A DNA stretch of 64,000 nucleotides from the NCBI RefSeq assembly GCF_900637395.1, contig NZ_LR134372.1, forward strand, positions 248,001-312,000, given 5' to 3'. Position numbers and translations under genes: made by a program. The notes beneath the pieces are model-generated. The model worked only from the letters and a program-made list of their open reading frames with translations. It was not told where the DNA came from and did not search any database. Within the stretch, counting starts at the first letter, position 1. Every line of letters begins with the position of its first letter. Below, one piece after another: positions 18,274-29,506 of this stretch. This DNA is from Campylobacter upsaliensis (lineage in GTDB: Bacteria > Campylobacterota > Campylobacteria > Campylobacterales > Campylobacteraceae).

Positions 18274-20111
18274 GATAAAGCCTTAGTGATGATTTTGCTT
18301 AAACTTGCATTAAATTCGCTCGCATTTTCTATACCCATACCCTCGCTTAATTTTGCCATATTAAGAGTTAAAATGGCGATATCTGGGACAAAACTTTCAT
18401 TTTCTTTTAGTTTTGCAAAAATGCTATGCTTAGGATTTAGCTCTAAAATGGGCTTGACATTTTGCTCTTGACCCATCTGTTTTAAAAGTTGTTGCATAGC
18501 AAAATCGGGCTTATTTTTATCATACACTATACAGCTTGGGCTATCTTTAAGTCTTGAAGTAAGTCTCACATCTTCAACTTCATCTTTTAAAAGCTCTTTA
18601 AATTTTGCAAGAAAAGGGGCGAAATTTTGCTTTTCTTCTTCGCTTAGTTCGTTTTTATCCTCGACTTGATTGATCGCTGTGAATTTCAAGCCCTCAAATT
18701 CACCAAGCATAGGCATAATAATGCTATCAATCTCATCATCAAGTAGTAAAACTTCAATATTTCTAGCCTTATAATCCTCAAGCAAAGGCGAATTTCTTAG
18801 GAGGCTTTCGCTACTTCCTATAATGTAAAAAATCTCTTTTTGCTCATCTGCTAGGTCGTTTTTATACTCTTCTAAGCTTCTTAAATCCGCCCCTTTAGAG
18901 CTTTTAAAATACATCAATTTTAATAAGCTTTCCTTCTCTGTGCTAAAGCCATAAAGCCCCTCTTTTAAAACTCTGCCAAAATTCCTAAAAAAGCTTAAAT
19001 ATTTTTCTTTATCTTTTTCTTTAAGCTTTTGAAGTTCGCCTAGAATTTTTTTAACACTTGCTTCTTTAACGCCCTTTAAAATGACATTTTCTTGTAAAAT
19101 TTCACGGCTGACATTTAAAGGTAAATCCTCCACATCGATAATCCCTCTTACAAAACGCAAATAAGTCGGCAAAAGCTCCTTATCATCATCGCTGATAAAC
19201 ACACGCTTCACATAAAGCTTCAAGCCACTTTGATAATCGACTCTATAAAGGTCAAAGGGTGCATTTTGTGGGATAAAAAATAAAGAATTATACTCAAGCT
19301 TACCCTCGCTTTTTGTATGGATATAAAGTAAAGGCTTATTTGTATCGTGAAAATTTTGTTCGTAAAAATTTTCATAATCATCTGCCTTAAGGCTTGATTT
19401 TGACATCGTCCAAAGAGCGTTTGCCTTATTAATTTGTGAGATTTTAAGCTCCTTTTTAGGCTCTTTATTTTCTTTTTGCTCTTCCTCGCTTAGAGAGACA
19501 AACTCCTCTTTTTCCATAAAGATAGGAAATTGTATGTGATTAGAATATTTCTCTACTATGCCCTCTATCTTAAATTCGTTTAAAAATTCTTCATCTTTAA
19601 GATGTAGGGTTATGCTTGTGCCTTGCGTGTCTTTTTGTGCTTCTTCTATCTCATAGCCATTTGCATCAGAGCTCCATAGATACGCCTCATTTTCTAAAGC
19701 CTTTTTGCTTAAAACTTCGATTTTATCCGCCACCATAAAGGCTGAGTAAAAGCCCACGCCAAACTGCCCTATGAGTTGCGAGTCCTTTTTCGCGTCTCCA
19801 CTTAAATTTTCCAAAAAGCTTTTTGTGCCGCTTTTTGCTATGGTGCCAAGGTGGTTGATTAAATCGTCTTTATTCATACCTATACCATTATCGCTTATGG
19901 TAAGGGTTTTTTTGTCTTTATCAAGTTTAAGTTCGATTTTAGGTTCGAATTTTAAGCCCTTATAGGCATCATCACTCACGCTTAAAAAATTAAGCTTATC
20001 TAAGGCATCGCTAGCATTAGAAATAAGTTCGCGTAAAAAAATCTCCTTATTAGAATATAAAGAGTGTATCATAAGTTGTAGAAGTTGATTAACTTCAGTT
20101 TGAAATTGCAT
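18270..20111 (-). CDS. htpG: Chaperone protein HtpG (Hsp90)
   Basis: Cytoplasmic ATP-dependent Hsp90. The GHKL ATPase motifs are intact: [25 protein letters not shown] and [16 protein letters not shown]. The middle-domain arginine region ([13 protein letters not shown]) and the C-terminal dimerisation region are also present. The length of 613 is normal. The minus-strand leader has a TGCTACAAT extended -10 and AAGGA before the ATG. No CIRCE or HAIR element is visible upstream. Confidence 0.97.
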   Translation of the reverse strand: MQFQTEVNQLLQLMIHSLYSNKEIFLRELISNASDALDKLNFLSVSDDAYKGLKFEPKIELKLDKDKKTLTISDNGIGMNKDDLINHLGTIAKSGTKSFLENLSGDAKKDSQLIGQFGVGFYSAFMVADKIEVLSKKALENEAYLWSSDANGYEIEEAQKDTQGTSITLHLKDEEFLNEFKIEGIVEKYSNHIQFPIFMEKEEFVSLSEEEQKENKEPKKELKISQINKANALWTMSKSSLKADDYENFYEQNFHDTNKPLLYIHTKSEGKLEYNSLFFIPQNAPFDLYRVDYQSGLKLYVKRVFISDDDKELLPTYLRFVRGIIDVEDLPLNVSREILQENVILKGVKEASVKKILGELQKLKEKDKEKYLSFFRNFGRVLKEGLYGFSTEKESLLKLMYFKSSKGADLRSLEEYKNDLADEQKEIFYIIGSSESLLRNSPLLEDYKARNIEVLLLDDEIDSIIMPMLGEFEGLKFTAINQVEDKNELSEEEKQNFAPFLAKFKELLKDEVEDVRLTSRLKDSPSCIVYDKNKPDFAMQQLLKQMGQEQNVKPILELNPKHSIFAKLKENESFVPDIAILTLNMAKLSEGMGIENASEFNASLSKIITKALS

Positions 20112-20153
20112 TTTTTATCCTTTTTAAAAATTTGTCGCATTGTAGCAAAAAAT

Positions 20154-20852
20154 TTACAATAAAACCGCCCTTTCTTGCTCCAAACGCTCTTGCATTGTTT
20201 TTCTTGTATTTTCTAGCCAATTTGCGTCATTTGTATCCACAAGTGGTAGGGCTATAAGCTTTAAAATTCCACTTTTTGCTTCGAATTTTTGAGTATCTAA
20301 AATCTTAGCAGAATCGACAATTAAAACAGGTTGCACCTTTAAATTTAATTTCTCGCTTAAAATCTTAGCACCGCTTTGAAATTTAAGCATTTTTTCACTT
20401 TTTGAGCGTGTCCCTTCAGGGAAAATTGCCAAAACTCTCCCCGCCTTAAGTCTTTCTTTAGCCTCTTTTAAAACACTCACTAAGGCGCGTGGATTTTTCC
20501 TATCTATGCAAAGAAGTTGAGACTTTTTAATGGCGATTTGAAACACAGGAATTTCACCCAGCTCTTTTTTAGCTATCCAGCATAAATTCTTAGGATAAAT
20601 GCTCTCAAGTGCGATAATGTCTAAGGCACTTTGATGATTCATCACTAGCATTTGTGCGTCTTGGTGAAATTCGCCTATAAGTTCTATTTTATAGTTTAAA
20701 ATTAGCTTTTGGGCTTTAGCCCAAAGACGGCGAATTTTCCAAATGCTATTTTGATTTTGTGTGAAGCAAAAGGCTATAATCACACCACTAACGCTAAAAA
20801 TAAAAAATATCCAAAAAATTAAAGCTTTAATTTTTGAGTAAATCTGTGTCAT
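20154..20852 (-). CDS. plsC: 1-acyl-sn-glycerol-3-phosphate acyltransferase
   Basis: Inner-membrane acyltransferase forming phosphatidic acid. It has an N-terminal membrane helix (residues ~10-30), the NHQSALD motif (NH-x4-D box) and the FPEGTRS block. It is 232 residues long. Its start lies inside the end of the SH3-like protein gene (26 bp overlap). It corresponds to Cj0516. Confidence 0.95.
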   Translation of the reverse strand: MTQIYSKIKALIFWIFFIFSVSGVIIAFCFTQNQNSIWKIRRLWAKAQKLILNYKIELIGEFHQDAQMLVMNHQSALDIIALESIYPKNLCWIAKKELGEIPVFQIAIKKSQLLCIDRKNPRALVSVLKEAKERLKAGRVLAIFPEGTRSKSEKMLKFQSGAKILSEKLNLKVQPVLIVDSAKILDTQKFEAKSGILKLIALPLVDTNDANWLENTRKTMQERLEQERAVLL

Positions 20853-21999
20853 TAACCCAGCCTATTTTGCCATTTTTAAACAAAACTTTAATGTAATTTT
20901 CTCTTTTTCCTAAAATTTCTACCTCTTCTTCTGTGTTGGTAGTGTAAAAATAAGTTGAAGGTTCAGTCGGTAAAATTTTGACCCTAGTATTTGTTTTTAA
21001 AAGTCCATTATGCGTATTTGTATCGACTAAAAAGCTTAGAGCAAAACTTAGCAAAGCAAAACCTAAGATAAAATAATTTCTTTTAAAGATAAATAAAATC
21101 GCCAAAACAAAAGCCAAAGCCCATAAGGCGTATTGTTTATAGATATTAAAGTCCTTATTTGTAGGATTTAAATCGCTTTGCGTGCTGATTTCATCATTAG
21201 AAATTTGAAGCTTGATGTTAAAATTTTCAAGCTTTTTACTTTCTTTATTAAAATAAGAAAATTCAAAATGATTTTTATTTGCAGGGAAAATGGCATAATA
21301 AAATGCCTTTGAAGCGTTAAAATCGCCCTTATAATTTTCAATGCCTTGTTTTTGCACTCCATTTACAAAAAAGCTCTTAAGATTTGCATTTGTCGCATTT
21401 AGCTCAAGCATCATAATGATATTTTTTTCATCAAAATAATTTGTCTTAACTTGCCCTACATCCAAAGAGCTTGCCACGATATGAGCGTAAGTTTGCTCTT
21501 TGGGTGGGTATTGAAAACGCAGGGGTTGAATTTGCAAACTAGCCTTTTGAAAGACCTCGCCATTTCTTAACATAGAAACGACAATTTGCTCTAAATTTGC
21601 ATTAGCGTCCTTAGCCTCAAACCATAGCGTATTTTTATAAGTATCATTAGAAATTTTTTCAAATGAGTTTTTAGGGTTTAAAAAATGCAAGCTGTCATTT
21701 TTGACTAAAGAGAGGTTAAAATCAAATTTAACATCTTCCAAAGTTTTAGCGTAAAGCTCTATGTTAAAGGCTTCTCCTACATAAAAATTTTGCGGATATT
21801 CCTCACTCGTTAAGGCTAAGCTTGAATGTGCCACATAATCTTCATAACGATTATTTTCATAATCTGTATTTTCATCGCTTGGGGCGATATTTTTGTAAAA
21901 TTCTTTTTGGCTTTCTATCGTTTTTTGCTGACCTTCAAAAACGGATGGTTCCGCCCATAAAATTATGATAAATGAAAATAAAACGCTTAAAATTCTCAA
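20827..21999 (-). CDS. Periplasmic/membrane protein with C-terminal SH3-like domain (Cj0515-type)
   Basis: A 390-residue protein starting with a signal peptide (MRILSVLFSFIIILWA). A large beta-rich periplasmic part (~residues 50-275) follows, then two membrane helices around residues 285-325. The short C-terminal domain resembles a bacterial SH3 fold (TRVKILPTEPSTYFY, VLFKNGKIGWVND). The fold is reminiscent of BatD-like proteins, but I cannot name a function. Its start overlaps the purQ stop by 4 bp. Confidence 0.72.
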   Translation of the reverse strand: MRILSVLFSFIIILWAEPSVFEGQQKTIESQKEFYKNIAPSDENTDYENNRYEDYVAHSSLALTSEEYPQNFYVGEAFNIELYAKTLEDVKFDFNLSLVKNDSLHFLNPKNSFEKISNDTYKNTLWFEAKDANANLEQIVVSMLRNGEVFQKASLQIQPLRFQYPPKEQTYAHIVASSLDVGQVKTNYFDEKNIIMMLELNATNANLKSFFVNGVQKQGIENYKGDFNASKAFYYAIFPANKNHFEFSYFNKESKKLENFNIKLQISNDEISTQSDLNPTNKDFNIYKQYALWALAFVLAILFIFKRNYFILGFALLSFALSFLVDTNTHNGLLKTNTRVKILPTEPSTYFYTTNTEEEVEILGKRENYIKVLFKNGKIGWVNDTDLLKN

Positions 22000-22643
22000 G
22001 ATAAAAATCCCTCAAACATCTTAAGCCCTACATCATCACCCAAAAGCTTTTCGCAAGCTCTTTCAGGGTGAGGCATAAGACCGAAAATTTTCTTAGTTTC
22101 ATCACAAATTCCAGCGATATTATTACAAGAGCCGTTAGGATTATTTTCATATTTGAGTGTGATGAGGTCTTTATCTTCTAGGTATTTAAGCGTAGCTTCA
22201 TCGGCATAATAATTCCCCTCGCCGTGTGCTATGGGAAGGGTGATTAGCTCATTTTTGTGAAATTTTTTTAAAAAAGCATTATCGTTAGAAACGATTCTTA
22301 GGGTTTGATTTTTGGAGATAAAGCTTAAATTTTCATTATGCTTCATCGCACCCTTTAAAAGTCCTGCTTCGAGTAGAATTTGAAAGCCATTGCAAATCCC
22401 AAGTATAAAGCCACCTTTTTTAGCGTGTTTGAAAACGCCTTGCATAGCGGGAGCAAGTTTAGCAATAGCCGCACAACGCAAATAATCCCCATAAGAAAAG
22501 CCCCCCGGTAAAACGACCAAATCCGCCTCAAATTCCCTTTCCTCGTGCCAAACGAGCTGGACTTTAGCACCGATTTTTTCAAAGGCGTATTGTGTGTCAA
22601 ATTCGCAATTTGTCCCTAAAAATCTTATAATAGCAACTTTCAT
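21996..22643 (-). CDS. purQ: Phosphoribosylformylglycinamidine synthase, glutaminase subunit PurQ
   Basis: Supplies ammonia from glutamine for step four of purine synthesis, working with PurS and the small PurL. Class I amidotransferase signatures are present: LPGGFSYGDYLRCAAI, the nucleophile elbow GICNGFQIL and the His/Glu in PHPERA. It is 215 residues long. purL is not in this window. It lies in a run with purS and purC. Confidence 0.96.
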   Translation of the reverse strand: MKVAIIRFLGTNCEFDTQYAFEKIGAKVQLVWHEEREFEADLVVLPGGFSYGDYLRCAAIAKLAPAMQGVFKHAKKGGFILGICNGFQILLEAGLLKGAMKHNENLSFISKNQTLRIVSNDNAFLKKFHKNELITLPIAHGEGNYYADEATLKYLEDKDLITLKYENNPNGSCNNIAGICDETKKIFGLMPHPERACEKLLGDDVGLKMFEGFLS

Positions 22644-22652
22644 TTTTTCTTC

Positions 22653-22889
22653 TTAAAGTAAAATTTCATAATCTTCTATCACACTATTAACAAGCAGTTC
22701 CTCGCACATCTTAGCTACAAGCTCTCTAGCCTTTTGCGTGTCGCTTTCATCAAGTTCGATTTTAAGCTGTTTTGCCACACGCACTTCTTTAACCTTAGAA
22801 AAATTTAAAGAGTGCAAAGCCTTTTCTAAAGCCTTGCCTTGCGGGTCTAAAACGCCATTTTTTAAAAATACATTAACAACAACTTGCAT
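22653..22889 (-). CDS. purS: Phosphoribosylformylglycinamidine synthase subunit PurS
   Basis: Small bridging subunit of the three-part FGAM synthase. It is 78 residues long with the hallmark VFLKNGVLDPQGKALEKAL near the N-terminus. It sits between purC and purQ with gaps of about 10 bp on each side. Confidence 0.95.
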   Translation of the reverse strand: MQVVVNVFLKNGVLDPQGKALEKALHSLNFSKVKEVRVAKQLKIELDESDTQKARELVAKMCEELLVNSVIEDYEILL

Positions 22890-22898
22890 TTTTATCCC

Positions 22899-23609
22899 TT
22901 AACTTAAAATTCTTTTTAAAACTTCTTCATAAGCCATTTTGACATTGCCTAGATCTTGCCTAAATCTATCCTTATCAAGCTTTTCATTTGTCTCTTTATC
23001 CCAAAAACGGCAGCTATCAGGGCTTATTTCATCGGCTAAAATGAGCTTATCATCTTTATCTAAGCCAAGTTCGATTTTAAAATCGATCAGTCTTAAATTT
23101 TTCTTATCAAAAAAGTCCAAAAGTATGGCGTTAATTTTCCTAGCTATTGTTTTAATTTCCTCGATTTGCTCTTGATTTTTGACTAAATTTAAAAGCAAAC
23201 AATGCTCATCATTGATGAAAGGATCGCCCAAAGCATCATCTTTTAAGCAAAATTCCACTAAAGCAAAAGGAAGCTTTGTGCCGTCTTTAATGCCAAGCCT
23301 TTTTGTAAGAGAGCCAGTAGCGACATTACGCACGATGACTTCAATAGGCACGATTTTGCATTTTTTAACAAGCTGTTCATTTTCGCTTAAGGTTTGAACC
23401 AAATGCGTAGCGATTCCTCCTTTTTCTAAAAGATGAAAAAGCTCGGTGCTAATTTTGCAATTAAGCGCCCCCTTACCCGCTTCATTACCCTTTTTTTCAG
23501 CGTTAAAGGCAGTTAGGTCATCTTTAAATTCCGTGATAAGCAAAAATTCATCATCGGTTTTAAAAAGCTTCTTGCCCTTGCCCTCGTAAAGCAATTCCTT
23601 CTTTTCCAT
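22899..23609 (-). CDS. purC: SAICAR synthetase
   Basis: Joins CAIR and aspartate in purine synthesis. The N-terminal [10 protein letters not shown] is the nucleotide-binding start, [16 protein letters not shown] is the conserved middle motif, and [11 protein letters not shown] with [11 protein letters not shown] completes the signature set. The length of 236 is typical. It starts 3 bp after the protease gene. Confidence 0.97.
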   Translation of the reverse strand: MEKKELLYEGKGKKLFKTDDEFLLITEFKDDLTAFNAEKKGNEAGKGALNCKISTELFHLLEKGGIATHLVQTLSENEQLVKKCKIVPIEVIVRNVATGSLTKRLGIKDGTKLPFALVEFCLKDDALGDPFINDEHCLLLNLVKNQEQIEEIKTIARKINAILLDFFDKKNLRLIDFKIELGLDKDDKLILADEISPDSCRFWDKETNEKLDKDRFRQDLGNVKMAYEEVLKRILS

Positions 23610-23611
23610 TT

Positions 23612-24919
23612 TTATTTTCCTTTTTTGATGTTTAGAATTTTAATGCTATCAATTGCCGCTTTTAGCTGTGCGTCTTCATTGATTTGTTTTTTTGTGATAA
23701 GGCTTTTATTTTCCTTTAACTCTTTTTTATTTTCTTTCTTTTCTAATTTCTCAAGCTCACTTTCTAAGTGTTGCTTTAAATCACTTTCTTTAATGCTAAA
23801 GCCATCTTCTTTAGCCGTAACCTTGCCCGGGAAAACTTCCACATCAGGTTTTACGCCCACAGCTTGTATGGTGCGTCCGCTTGGGAGATAGTATCTTGCT
23901 ATGGTGAGTTTTAAAGCCTCTGTTTTGTTTAGAGGTATAGTTTGCTGCACACTGCCCTTACCAAAGGTATTTTCCCCCACGATAATGGCTCTTTTTAAAT
24001 CTTGTAAAGCTCCGCTTACAATCTCACTTGCACTCGCACTTCCGCCATTAACTAAAACGACTAGGGACGAATTTGAAATTTTATTTTTAGGATCTGCCTT
24101 ATAGTCCTTATTTTCACTTTCATTTCTACCCTTTTGAGAAACGATAATGCCCTTATCGACAAATAAATTTGTAAGTCCTATGGCTTGGTTTAAAATCCCT
24201 CCCGGATTATTTCTTAAATCTAAAATTACGCCCTTATTATTAGGGTATTTTTTAAGCTCTTTTCGTGCTTCATCGACTATATTTTTATTAAAACTTGTAA
24301 CTCTAAGATATAAAATGTCCTCATCTTCTATCCTTTTACTATAAACGCTCTCTACCTTGATGATTTCTCTTGTTAAATTCACATCAAAAGGCTTACTTGC
24401 TCCCTCTCTAAAAATGGTTAAAGTGATTTTGGTGCTAGGCTTTCCACGCATTTTATCCACGGCATCATTTAAGTTCATACCTAAAGTGGCTTCATTATTG
24501 ATTTTAAGGATAATATCGCCTGATTTGATCCCCGCTTTATCCGCAGGAGTTCCCTCTATGGGTGAAACCACGCTCAAAGCTCCGTCTTTCATACCCACAG
24601 TGATCCCAAGTCCGCCAAATTCGCCACTCATTTGCATTTTCATATCATTATAATCTTTTTCATTTAAAAAAGAAGAGTGTGCGTCCAAATTTGTCAAAAG
24701 TCCTGAAAGTGATTTATCGACTAAATCGCTAATATTTTGCTCATCGACATAATACTGCTCGACAATTTGAAGCGTTTTAGTAAGTTTTTCCAAAGCTTCG
24801 AGGCGTTTTTGCATTTGTTCCGTTTTATCATCGGCATATAAGACATTTGCAAGTCCAAGACATAAAATAAGCGATCCCGTAAATCCCGCTAAAGCAGCGA
24901 GAATTTGTTTCCTTTTCAC
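23612..24919 (-). CDS. ctpA: Carboxy-terminal processing protease, S41 family (Cj0511-type)
   Basis: Periplasmic PDZ-containing serine protease. An N-terminal signal/anchor ([19 protein letters not shown]) is followed by a PDZ domain (~residues 90-175) and the S41 catalytic core with [14 protein letters not shown] (Ser) and [10 protein letters not shown] (Lys). The C-terminal ~60 residues are charged. The start is GTG at 24919, six bases after AAGGAG; a TTG two codons upstream abuts that site and is unlikely. It is co-oriented with purC, 2 bp apart. Confidence 0.92.
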   Translation of the reverse strand: MKRKQILAALAGFTGSLILCLGLANVLYADDKTEQMQKRLEALEKLTKTLQIVEQYYVDEQNISDLVDKSLSGLLTNLDAHSSFLNEKDYNDMKMQMSGEFGGLGITVGMKDGALSVVSPIEGTPADKAGIKSGDIILKINNEATLGMNLNDAVDKMRGKPSTKITLTIFREGASKPFDVNLTREIIKVESVYSKRIEDEDILYLRVTSFNKNIVDEARKELKKYPNNKGVILDLRNNPGGILNQAIGLTNLFVDKGIIVSQKGRNESENKDYKADPKNKISNSSLVVLVNGGSASASEIVSGALQDLKRAIIVGENTFGKGSVQQTIPLNKTEALKLTIARYYLPSGRTIQAVGVKPDVEVFPGKVTAKEDGFSIKESDLKQHLESELEKLEKKENKKELKENKSLITKKQINEDAQLKAAIDSIKILNIKKGK

Positions 24920-25030
24920 TATCAACTCCTTAAAGATTTTAAAGCTAAGATTTTAATAAAAATTTGTAAATACAAAGAATTTGCATTTTTTGCTACAATT
25001 TTGTAAATTTCAAAAAGAGAAAGTAAAATT

Positions 25031-25306
25031 ATGCATCATCACCACTCCCCCAAACACATCAAGCAAATTTCAAACCGCCTAGCCAAAACCATAGGACATT
25101 TAGAAGCCATTAAAAAAATGGTAGAAAATGACAAAGACTGCAGCGAAATTCTTATCCAACTCTCCGCCGTTAAATCCGCCGTTAATAACACTGCCACCGC
25201 TATTTTAAAGGAGCATTTATCGCATTGTCTTATTCACGCTTTAGAGGAAAATGACCATAAAAGTTTAGAGGATTTGCATAAGGCTATTGATATGTTTGTA
25301 AAGTAA
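25031..25306 (+). CDS. CsoR/RcnR-family metal-sensing repressor
   Basis: A 91-residue all-helical repressor of the DUF156 family. The ligand pattern is C37, H62 and C66 (DKDCSEIL; KEHLSHC), which reproduces the Cys-His-Cys Cu(I) site of CsoR, and the N-terminus adds HHHH at residues 2-5, a possible extra metal site as in RcnR. No copper or nickel exporter is adjacent; clpB follows after 83 bp. It matches Cj0510c. The metal and targets are inference. Confidence 0.83.
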   Translation: MHHHHSPKHIKQISNRLAKTIGHLEAIKKMVENDKDCSEILIQLSAVKSAVNNTATAILKEHLSHCLIHALEENDHKSLEDLHKAIDMFVK

Positions 25307-25329
25307 ATTAAAAAAATTTATTAAAATAA

Positions 25330-25359
25330 CTTGACATTAATAGACTAAAGATATATAAT
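25330..25359 (+). promoter_or_regulatory. clpB promoter with HAIR-like (HspR) operator
   Basis: A rare full-consensus promoter for this genome: TTGACA at 25331-25336, a 17-bp spacer, and TATAAT at 25354-25359. Overlapping it is CTTGACA-N7-ACTAAAG (25330-25350), which matches the HspR operator CTTGAGT-N7-ACTCAAG at 11 of 14 positions with the exact spacing. HspR control of clpB is known in C. jejuni and H. pylori. Confidence 0.7.
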
Positions 25360-25389
25360 ACCACCATTATAAAACTAAAAGGAGCTATT

Positions 25390-27963
25390 ATGGCAAATTT
25401 ACAAGATTTTCTCACAGATTCTATGCTTTCAAATGTCGAAAGTGCAGTCTCTTTAGCGATACATAGTAAAAATAGTGAAGTCGTCCCGCTTCATCTTTTA
25501 TGGGCTTTAGCGGTAGATAGCACGAGCCTACTTTCTCAAATTTGCAATAAACTTAACATCTCAAAAGAAGCCCTAGAGCTTGAGCTTAAAAGCCAAATTA
25601 AAGCCTTACCTACAAGCTCAAATGTAAGCAGAGATAATATAAGAATTTCAAACGAGCTTTTAAATTCCTTAGAAAATGCTAAGGGTTTAATGAGTGCAAA
25701 TGGCGATAGTTATTTAAGCGTAGATACCTATCTCATCGCAGAAAGTAAGCGTTCTCCCATTAAAGAGCTTTTAGCTAAATTTATGGATTTAAACGAGCTT
25801 AAAAAAGAACTAGAGCTTTTAAGGGCAGGGCGTAAGATAGAGAGTAAAACAAGCGAAGATACTATGGACTCTCTTAATAAATTTGGCATAGATTTAACGC
25901 AAAAAGCCCAGCAAAACGAGCTTGACCCTATCATAGGTAGAGAAGAAGAGATAGAAAGAACTATGCAAATTCTCATTAGAAAAAGTAAGAATAACCCTAT
26001 CCTACTAGGTGAGCCAGGCGTTGGTAAAACAGCCATTGTAGAAGCCTTAGCACAAAGGATAGTGAAAAAAGATGTCCCCACTTCTTTACAAAATAAACGC
26101 CTCATCGCCCTTGATATGAGTGCCTTAATCGCAGGGGCAAAGTATAGAGGCGAATTTGAAGACAGGCTTAAAAGCGTGGTTGATGAAGTGATAAAAAGTA
26201 AAAATGTGATTTTATTTATCGATGAAATTCACACCATAGTAGGAGCAGGGGCTAGCGAGGGCAGTATGGACGCGGCAAATATTCTAAAACCAGCCCTAGC
26301 AAGAGGCGAACTTCACACCATAGGAGCGACTACGCTTAAAGAATACCGCAAGTATTTTGAAAAAGACGCCGCTCTTGAGCGCCGCTTTCAGCCTGTAAGT
26401 GTGAGTGAGCCAAGCATTAACGAGGCTTTGGCTATGTTAAGAGGCATTAAAGAAAAGCTTGAAATTCATCATAATGTAAGCATTACAGACTCCGCCCTAG
26501 TTGCAGCGGCAAAGCTTTCTAAGCGTTATATAAATGATCGCTTTTTACCTGATAAAGCAATCGATCTCATTGACGAAGCAGCCGCCGAGCTTAAAATGCA
26601 AATAGAAAGCGAGCCAAGCTCTTTAAGAAAAGTAAGAAAAGAGCTAGAAACCTTAGAAGTCGAAAAAGAAGCGCTTAAAATGGAGCAAAATGAAGCAAAT
26701 GAGAAAAGATTAGAGGAAATTGCCAAAGAACTAGCAAATTTAAAAGAGGAGCAAAACGCCCTAAACGCCCAGTTTGAAAACGAAAAAAGTGTATTTGATA
26801 GCATAAGCGTTAAGAAAAAAGAAATTGATATGCTAAAAAACGAAGCGAATTTAGCTAAAAATAAAGGCGATTTTCAAAAAGCCGCCGAGTTAGAATACGG
26901 ACAAATCCCAGCCCTAGAAAAAGAAGTTTTAAGCCTTGAAGAAAAATGGCAGCTTTTAAGTCAAAACGGCGTTTTATTAAAAAATAAAGTCGATGAAGAC
27001 CTAGTCGCAGGAATTTTAAGCAAATGGACAGGCATATCCGTGCAAAAAATGCTAAAAAGCGAAAAGCAAAAATTCCTAGAAGTCGAAAAGCATTTAAAAG
27101 AAAGCGTCATAGGACAAGATAGAGCCTTAAACGCCTTAGCCAAGGCGATAAAACGCAACAAAGCAGGACTAAACGAGGGTAGCAAACCCATAGGAAGCTT
27201 TTTATTCTTAGGACCAACAGGCGTGGGTAAAACCCAGTCCGCCAAAGCTTTAGCGAAGTTTTTATTTGATGATGAAAAAGCAATGATTCGTTTTGATATG
27301 AGCGAATTTATGGAAAAACATAGCGTTTCACGCTTACTTGGTGCGCCTCCGGGCTACATAGGACACGAGGAGGGCGGAGAGCTTACTGAAGCCGTGAGAA
27401 GAAAGCCTTATAGTGTGATTTTATTTGACGAGGTAGAAAAAGCACATAAAGATGTTTTTAACATACTTTTAGGCATATTAGATGACGCAAGAGCCACAGA
27501 TAGCAAGGGCGTGAGTGTGGATTTTAAAAATACCATTATCATTTTAACTTCTAACATCGCCTCAACCGCTATTATGAATTTAAAAGGAAAAGAGCAAGAA
27601 GAAGCCGTAAAAGCAGAGCTTAAAAGTTTCTTTAAGCCCGAATTTTTAAACCGCCTTGATGAGATTATCACTTTTAACCCATTGGGTGAAAATGAAGCGT
27701 ATGAAATCGTCAAACTTCTCTTTAAAGACCTGCAAAAAAGCCTAGAAAATAAGGGCTTAAAAGCGACCTTAAGCGACGAAGCGGCTAAATTTATAGCTAA
27801 AGAGGGCTTTGATGAGGATTTTGGAGCAAGACCTCTTAAAAGAGCCATTTATGATAAGATAGAGGATAAATTAAGCGATATGATTTTAAGCGATACCTTA
27901 AGCCTAAACGATACCATAAGCATAGATTTAAAAGAAAATGAGATAGTGATTAATAAAATTTAA
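25390..27963 (+). CDS. clpB: ATP-dependent disaggregase ClpB
   Basis: Hsp100 hexameric disaggregase working with DnaK. It has an N-terminal Clp repeat domain, a first AAA+ module with Walker [10 protein letters not shown] (~residue 205), a coiled-coil M-domain (~residues 400-530) rich in E/K, and a second AAA+ module with [12 protein letters not shown]. The length of 857 fits ClpB rather than ClpA or ClpC. AAGGAG lies before the ATG. It is probably under HspR heat-shock control. Confidence 0.97.
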   Translation: MANLQDFLTDSMLSNVESAVSLAIHSKNSEVVPLHLLWALAVDSTSLLSQICNKLNISKEALELELKSQIKALPTSSNVSRDNIRISNELLNSLENAKGLMSANGDSYLSVDTYLIAESKRSPIKELLAKFMDLNELKKELELLRAGRKIESKTSEDTMDSLNKFGIDLTQKAQQNELDPIIGREEEIERTMQILIRKSKNNPILLGEPGVGKTAIVEALAQRIVKKDVPTSLQNKRLIALDMSALIAGAKYRGEFEDRLKSVVDEVIKSKNVILFIDEIHTIVGAGASEGSMDAANILKPALARGELHTIGATTLKEYRKYFEKDAALERRFQPVSVSEPSINEALAMLRGIKEKLEIHHNVSITDSALVAAAKLSKRYINDRFLPDKAIDLIDEAAAELKMQIESEPSSLRKVRKELETLEVEKEALKMEQNEANEKRLEEIAKELANLKEEQNALNAQFENEKSVFDSISVKKKEIDMLKNEANLAKNKGDFQKAAELEYGQIPALEKEVLSLEEKWQLLSQNGVLLKNKVDEDLVAGILSKWTGISVQKMLKSEKQKFLEVEKHLKESVIGQDRALNALAKAIKRNKAGLNEGSKPIGSFLFLGPTGVGKTQSAKALAKFLFDDEKAMIRFDMSEFMEKHSVSRLLGAPPGYIGHEEGGELTEAVRRKPYSVILFDEVEKAHKDVFNILLGILDDARATDSKGVSVDFKNTIIILTSNIASTAIMNLKGKEQEEAVKAELKSFFKPEFLNRLDEIITFNPLGENEAYEIVKLLFKDLQKSLENKGLKATLSDEAAKFIAKEGFDEDFGARPLKRAIYDKIEDKLSDMILSDTLSLNDTISIDLKENEIVINKI

Positions 27964-28037
27964 TATTATTTACTTATCATTAAGCTTTTAAATTTATCAT
28001 TTCATCGTGTAAATTAAACATTCATAAGAACTCCTTA

Positions 28038-28075
28038 AAAGCCCTAGTTTAAAGCTCTGGGGCTTTATTTCTTAT
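28038..28075 (+). terminator. clpB terminator
   Basis: AGCCCTAG (28040-28047) pairs with CTGGGGCT (28057-28064, one G-U pair) around a 9-nt loop, extended by A-T pairs and followed by a T-rich run. Confidence 0.75.
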
Positions 28076-28136
28076 CTTTATTTTCTTTAATATTTTTAAT
28101 TTTTAAGTATTATTTAAGTAAAAAAGCTCATTTATA

Positions 28137-28175
28137 TGCTATAATTTCGCCGTTTTATATCTTAATTTTAAGGAG
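28137..28175 (+). promoter_or_regulatory. porA promoter and ribosome-binding site
   Basis: Extended -10 TGCTATAAT with TATAAT at 28140-28145, preceded by AT-rich periodic sequence and no -35. AAGGAG at 28170-28175 is seven bases before the ATG, fitting the very high expression of the major porin. Confidence 0.75.
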
Positions 28176-28182
28176 AATTCTC

Positions 28183-29484
28183 ATGAAACTAGTTAAACTT
28201 AGTTTAGTTGCAGCTCTTGCTGCGGGTGCTTTCTCAGTGGCAAATGCTGCTCCACTAGAAGAAGCGATTAAAGATATCGATGTATCAGGTGTTTTAAGAT
28301 ACCGCTATGAGGCAGGAAATATCAAAGATAATGCTGGTCTTGTTGGTCAGTCAGGTCTTAATACCTCTAAGCAATTTCACAAATACAGAGCGCAAGTTAA
28401 TTTCAACGCTGCGATCGCAGATAACTTCAAAGCTTTCGTTCAGTTAGATTACAATGCTAAAGATGGTGGTTATGGTAAAGAAAATAATCAATATATCCCG
28501 AGTGTTACAAAAGGCGATAGTGCGACTTTACATGTAAGACAACTTTACCTAACTTACACTAATGAAGACTTTGCTACTAGCGTATCAGTAGGTAAGCAAC
28601 AGCTTAACACTATCTGGACTGACAGTGGCGTAGATGGTCTTGTTGGCACAGGTGTCAAAGTGGTTAATAACAGCTTTGACGGCTTAACTCTTGCAGCTTT
28701 CGCGGTAGATAGCTACAATGTAGATGAGCAAGATAGTGATGTAACAGGTTTTGGTAATGTTCCAACTTTTGATGAAGTTGGTAACCTTTATGGTGGTGCT
28801 GCTATCGCTTCTTATGAAGTTTTCGGCGGACAACTTGACTCTCAACTATGGGCTGCTTATTGGGATAAAGTAGGCGTTTGGTATGCTTTAGATTTAGCTT
28901 ATGGCACAACTATCTTTAACGATGTCAACTGGAAGCTTAATGCCGCTTATTTAGGAAACTACCTAGATAAAACTTATACTGCTAACGATAGACCGGGAGA
29001 ATCTACAGGACCAAATAATAAAAAATTTGAAGACGGAAATTTCTTCGCTTTAAGAGGTTCTATTGACTGGAATGGCTTTGACGCTAGCCTAGGTGGTTTA
29101 TACTATGGTGAAAAAGATGCTGTAACAGTAACAGTGATCGAAGATCAAGGCAACTTAGGACATCTTCTTGCTGGTAACGAAATTTACTACACTGAAGGTT
29201 CACACTTAAATGGCGACCTTGGTCAAAATACTTTTGGTTACCTAACTGCTGGTTATACCTTCAATGAAGCATTGCGTTTAGGTGCAGACTTCGTATATGG
29301 TGGAACTAAAACAAATGACCACAAGAGCGGTGGTGAAAAATTTGAAGCTGTTACAAGAGTAGATTATAAATACTCTCCAAAACTATCTTTCCAAGCTTTG
29401 TATTCTTATCTAAATGTTGATAAAGATAAAAATGGCGAAGGTAAAAAAGATGTTGTAAGACTTCAAGCTCTTTACAAGTTTTAA
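28183..29484 (+). CDS. porA: Major outer membrane protein (MOMP/PorA)
   Basis: Dominant Campylobacter outer-membrane porin, a trimeric beta-barrel with cation preference, and a major surface antigen. The signal peptide is [22 protein letters not shown]. The mature start [20 protein letters not shown] is the classic MOMP N-terminus, and the protein ends in LQALYKF with the terminal Phe needed for BAM recognition. Its length of 433 is slightly longer than the ~424 of C. jejuni. Codon use is biased toward frequent codons and less AT-rich than neighbours. Confidence 0.97.
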   Translation: MKLVKLSLVAALAAGAFSVANAAPLEEAIKDIDVSGVLRYRYEAGNIKDNAGLVGQSGLNTSKQFHKYRAQVNFNAAIADNFKAFVQLDYNAKDGGYGKENNQYIPSVTKGDSATLHVRQLYLTYTNEDFATSVSVGKQQLNTIWTDSGVDGLVGTGVKVVNNSFDGLTLAAFAVDSYNVDEQDSDVTGFGNVPTFDEVGNLYGGAAIASYEVFGGQLDSQLWAAYWDKVGVWYALDLAYGTTIFNDVNWKLNAAYLGNYLDKTYTANDRPGESTGPNNKKFEDGNFFALRGSIDWNGFDASLGGLYYGEKDAVTVTVIEDQGNLGHLLAGNEIYYTEGSHLNGDLGQNTFGYLTAGYTFNEALRLGADFVYGGTKTNDHKSGGEKFEAVTRVDYKYSPKLSFQALYSYLNVDKDKNGEGKKDVVRLQALYKF

Positions 29485-29506
29485 TTTTTATGGTATAATG
29501 CCACTT

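Noticed and set aside
24147-24653. Open frames antisense to the processing protease
   Set aside because: Long antisense frames are common opposite highly biased AT-rich genes here; they show no domain or ribosome site.
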